A stretch of DNA of 17,868 nucleotides, taken from the NCBI GenBank assembly GCA_944333305.1, contig CALVKV010000014.1, positions 1 to 17,868 of the forward strand, in the 5' to 3' direction. Made by a program: the position numbers and the translations under genes. The notes under the pieces are model-generated. The model made no database searches, was not told where the DNA came from, and was given only the letters and a program-made list of their open reading frames with translations. The DNA is from an uncultured Bacilli bacterium. Its GTDB lineage: Bacteria > Bacillota_I > Bacilli_A > RF39 > UBA660. How positions within the stretch are numbered: position 1 is the first letter of the stretch; every line of letters starts with the position of its first letter. Shown in pieces: positions 15,616 to 17,868 of this stretch.

Positions 15616-15636
15616 TATGTTTATTTCTCCTCTTTT
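15594..15636. terminator. Bidirectional terminator embedded in two convergent gene ends
   Basis: The left arm (15594-15609, AAAAGAGGAAGAAATA) pairs with the right arm (15622-15636, TATTTCTCCTCTTTT) with one bulged A and a 12-base loop. Both strands give T-rich 3' tails. The stop codons of both convergent genes lie inside the hairpin, which therefore encodes the last residues of both proteins. Confidence 0.75.
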
Positions 15637-17394
15637 ATTTATTTCCACTAAGTCTCCTGTTGATAAAGTTGTTGTGGCATCATGACAGCCTACTAAACAT
15701 GGTATTTTTAACTCTCTTGATATTATAGCAGCATGAGATAAAAATCCTCCTTCATCCGTTATAATTGCCCTACATTCTTTAATAAGACTAATAAATTTAG
15801 GAGAAGTCATAGGCGTAACAATAATATCTCCTTTTCTAAAGTTTATAAAATCATTATCACTTAATATTATACATACTCTACCCCTTATATTAGTATTAGC
15901 TGAATATGTAAACGTACCTTTTAACAAACTATTACTAGCCACCTCTATATTAATATTATTTTCTTTAAAAAAGTGCTCATAATCAGTAGTAACATAAAGG
16001 GAATTATTATAATAAATATAACCTTTTTTTCTAACATCCAAGCTTTCAATACTAGGTAACCTATTATTTAATATCTCTTCTATTAATAAAAAATCAATAT
16101 AATCTTTATATTGAAAATCAAGATTATCTTTCAATTTTAAAACTAAATAATCAACTGCTTTATAAACAATATAATCATATTCTATCCTAAATTCAATTAA
16201 TATCTGTTTTACTCTTTTACTAATTTCTTCAAAATGTCCTGCTAATTGACCTAAACTAATGAAAGGATATATTTCAACTATTTTGTCTATATAATCTTTA
16301 TAATCTATCTCTAGATTATTATTAATAATATTATTCAAATACTTAATATTTTCTTTAATCCTTCTATAATAATCTAATGTCTTGTCAAAATCCAAGTCTA
16401 ACAAATAATACATCGGTCCAGGTAATTCCTCCAAATCTGTGCAATTATAATAAATAGAAACATTATTATTTTTTTTATTATAAACAAATAATGGCTTAAA
16501 ATAATATAAATCTTTTGTCATTCTTTTAATGCCTGAGTATTCTCCTTTATAATACAACTCTATATCTATAAGAGATTTTTGTCTAGTTAAACTTAAATTA
16601 AATGACTTTGCCAAAATAGTTCTAGAAGTAATAGGCCTTGCTTGCAATATATATATTTTCTCATTTTTAACAGCAAATTCTATATCCATAGGACATTTAT
16701 ATAATTTCTCAATTTTCTTAGCTTCTAAAACTAATTTATTGAAAACAGCTTCTTCTAAATAAATAATTCCTATTTTCAAATCAACCCGTAAAGTCTCTTT
16801 TCTAACAAAAAATTTAGTAGGAACTATCTCCCCTGATACTAATTTATCTCCTAATCCTTCAATAAGCTCAACTAAAATATAATCGTCAAATTCACTACTT
16901 GGATCTACAGTAAATATAACACCAGAATATTCTGAACTAATCATAGATTGAACTATAACATTTATACCATATATATCAAATTTATCACTATAATTTATAA
17001 CATTATCATTATATAAAGAACAAAAGCATTTCTTTATATTAAAAAAAATATCTTCTTTCTTAACATTCAAAAAAGTATCATACTGACCCGCAAAAGATTT
17101 ATCTTTTCCATCCTCATTACTAGCAGAAGATCTAACAGCATAAAGATTAGAATCTAATTTTGGTAATTCTTGAGATATTTTTTTAGTTAACTTACTAGTT
17201 ATAGGTTGCCTCATAATTATATCTTTTATTTTTTGATATTTCTTGTCAACAAATAGTTTTTCTATTTTCTCATATATATTATTAGAAATCAAAAAATCAA
17301 TATAATCACCTTTATTTATAATAAAAAACTTAGGTACTAAAATATTATTATTAACCAAATATAATAAAGAGTCTGCTTTACCACCAAAACCCAC
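15610..17394 (-). CDS. Compact PEP-synthase-like phosphotransferase (PEP/pyruvate-binding and mobile His domains)
   Basis: The N-terminal ATP-grasp domain (about 1-260) has GFGGKADSL, AVRSSASNEDGKDKSFAGQY (87-106), YSGVIFTVDP and MDIEFAVKNEKIYILQARPIT (236-256). The C-terminal swivelling domain has TPMTSPKF (527-534) and GGFLSHAAIISRELKIPCLVG, with catalytic His554. Enzymes with this pair use ATP to phosphorylate the His and then an acceptor (pyruvate, rifamycin or glucan), releasing AMP and phosphate. The middle region (about 270-480) is unlike the PEP synthase or pyruvate phosphate dikinase barrel. At 594 residues the protein is short, so the acceptor is unknown. GTG 17394 is the only standard start in frame and falls right before the conserved GGK. 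An upstream coding-like stretch in this frame suggests a frameshift near 17425-17429. Confidence 0.75.
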   Translation of the reverse strand: MGFGGKADSLLYLVNNNILVPKFFIINKGDYIDFLISNNIYEKIEKLFVDKKYQKIKDIIMRQPITSKLTKKISQELPKLDSNLYAVRSSASNEDGKDKSFAGQYDTFLNVKKEDIFFNIKKCFCSLYNDNVINYSDKFDIYGINVIVQSMISSEYSGVIFTVDPSSEFDDYILVELIEGLGDKLVSGEIVPTKFFVRKETLRVDLKIGIIYLEEAVFNKLVLEAKKIEKLYKCPMDIEFAVKNEKIYILQARPITSRTILAKSFNLSLTRQKSLIDIELYYKGEYSGIKRMTKDLYYFKPLFVYNKKNNNVSIYYNCTDLEELPGPMYYLLDLDFDKTLDYYRRIKENIKYLNNIINNNLEIDYKDYIDKIVEIYPFISLGQLAGHFEEISKRVKQILIEFRIEYDYIVYKAVDYLVLKLKDNLDFQYKDYIDFLLIEEILNNRLPSIESLDVRKKGYIYYNNSLYVTTDYEHFFKENNINIEVASNSLLKGTFTYSANTNIRGRVCIILSDNDFINFRKGDIIVTPMTSPKFISLIKECRAIITDEGGFLSHAAIISRELKIPCLVGCHDATTTLSTGDLVEINKRGEINIL

Positions 17395-17437
17395 AACATC
17401 ACCACTTTCTCTTAAGAAACCCTTAAAAATATTATAA

Positions 17438-17767
17438 TCATTTCTTAATATTCTTTAATATTCTATCCGTTTCTATTAACTTAACATAACTAAATACACT
17501 TATAATAATCATTGCCACATTAAGAATAAGAACTAAAATTGCAAATAAATTGAAATCACTAAGACCATTAATAAGACTCGTAAATTCATCTTCTACCAAA
17601 ACATCACGACTAGAAAAGTAACTCAAGGTAAGAATCAAAGTAACAAGAAAATAAACTAAAGAAAAGATTCCCCATTTAATTTTTTTAAGTCTAAAAAACT
17701 TATAAGTACATACCGCTTCAATTGCCATAAATAAGAAAATAATAACTAAAAATAAATAATTACCCAT
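17438..17767 (-). CDS. Small membrane protein with three transmembrane segments
   Basis: This 109-residue protein has three hydrophobic segments (about 3-21, 32-50 and 72-94). A short acidic loop lies between the last two, and the C-terminus is basic (ILKNIKK). I recognise no family. The ATG at 17767 has AAGGAGGAAG just upstream, so expression should be efficient. It lies 14 bases after the stop codon of the partial gene at the window edge. Its TGA forms ATGA with a possible original start codon of the phosphotransferase gene. It appears to be the middle gene of a minus-strand operon, perhaps a membrane partner of the phosphotransferase, though nothing in its sequence shows that. Confidence 0.7.
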   Translation of the reverse strand: MGNYLFLVIIFLFMAIEAVCTYKFFRLKKIKWGIFSLVYFLVTLILTLSYFSSRDVLVEDEFTSLINGLSDFNLFAILVLILNVAMIIISVFSYVKLIETDRILKNIKK

Positions 17768-17781
17768 AAAACTTCCTCCTT

Positions 17782-17868
17782 CTAATACAATTCTTTTGGT
17801 AATATTTTATCAAGTGCTTCACTAATTACTTCACTTGACTCTTCTAATTTTTCTTCTTCATCACTAGT
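17782..17868 (-). CDS. C-terminal end of an acidic protein (cut by the window edge)
   Basis: The minus strand reads 28 codons without a stop from the window edge to TAG at 17784-17782, starting TSDEEEKLEESSEV and ending LPKELY. It is followed 14 bases later by a strong ribosome binding site and the next gene, so it is probably the preceding gene of the same operon. The visible part is Glu/Ser-rich and gives no family assignment. Confidence 0.55.
   Translation of the reverse strand, partial: TSDEEEKLEESSEVISEALDKILPKELY

Noticed and set aside
1..17868. Recoded TGA (Trp), as in Mycoplasma-like relatives
   Set aside because: Trp residues at conserved positions are TGG, and TGA ends several genes at sensible points (for example 5583-5585 and 17438-17440).

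Overview
This is an AT-rich window from a low-GC Gram-positive (Firmicutes/Bacilli-like) bacterium. The case for that is strong Shine-Dalgarno sites (GGAGG, AGGAGG), TTGNNN-N17-TATAAT promoters, a cell-wall gene set (LCP ligase, glucosaminidase), and relatives of Bacillus YlbJ and YlbL. TGA acts as a stop and TGG encodes Trp, so the genetic code is standard. An uncultured gut Bacilli lineage (RF39- or Erysipelotrichales-like) is my guess, not something the sequence proves.

Positions 1-2424 hold accessory genes on the minus strand. One is an AlbA_2/Schlafen-type protein cut off after about 75 residues. The other is a 578-residue fusion of a nucleoside 2-deoxyribosyltransferase-like domain to a large C-terminal region with an HD-like motif. 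They lie next to the 3' end of a tRNA-Leu(GAG) gene (2425-2511).

Positions 2529-7400 form a tight four-gene minus-strand operon for the cell surface. In transcription order it encodes a secreted SH3-glucosaminidase with a C-terminal type I dockerin, a membrane-anchored cohesin plus cadherin-like protein, a membrane-anchored helical protein, and a membrane-anchored phosphodiester glycosidase (NAGPA family). Dockerin and cohesin in overlapping neighbour genes suggest a minimal two-part docking system that holds a peptidoglycan hydrolase at the membrane. Divergent to it is a 688-residue LCP-family glycopolymer transferase with three membrane segments, a PBP-like insert, a PASTA-like domain and a low-complexity tail.

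Positions 9677-13045 hold a DUF4143-type AAA ATPase (minus), a YlbL-like PDZ/Lon serine protease (minus) and a YlbJ-like membrane protein (plus). Positions 13042-15615 hold two type IV pilin-like proteins (minus) and a divergent PilB/GspE/ComGA-type ATPase (plus), with overlapping divergent promoters. Positions 15610-17868 hold a second minus-strand operon: a partial acidic C-terminus, a three-segment membrane protein and a compact PEP-synthase-like phosphotransferase. The start of the last gene looks frameshifted.

The most unusual signals are the dockerin/cohesin pair, and iterated AAAAGTG-type motifs at 11- or 23-bp spacing. These occur only upstream of the three accessory genes and, for two of them, sit directly against the -35 element, suggesting a shared operator.
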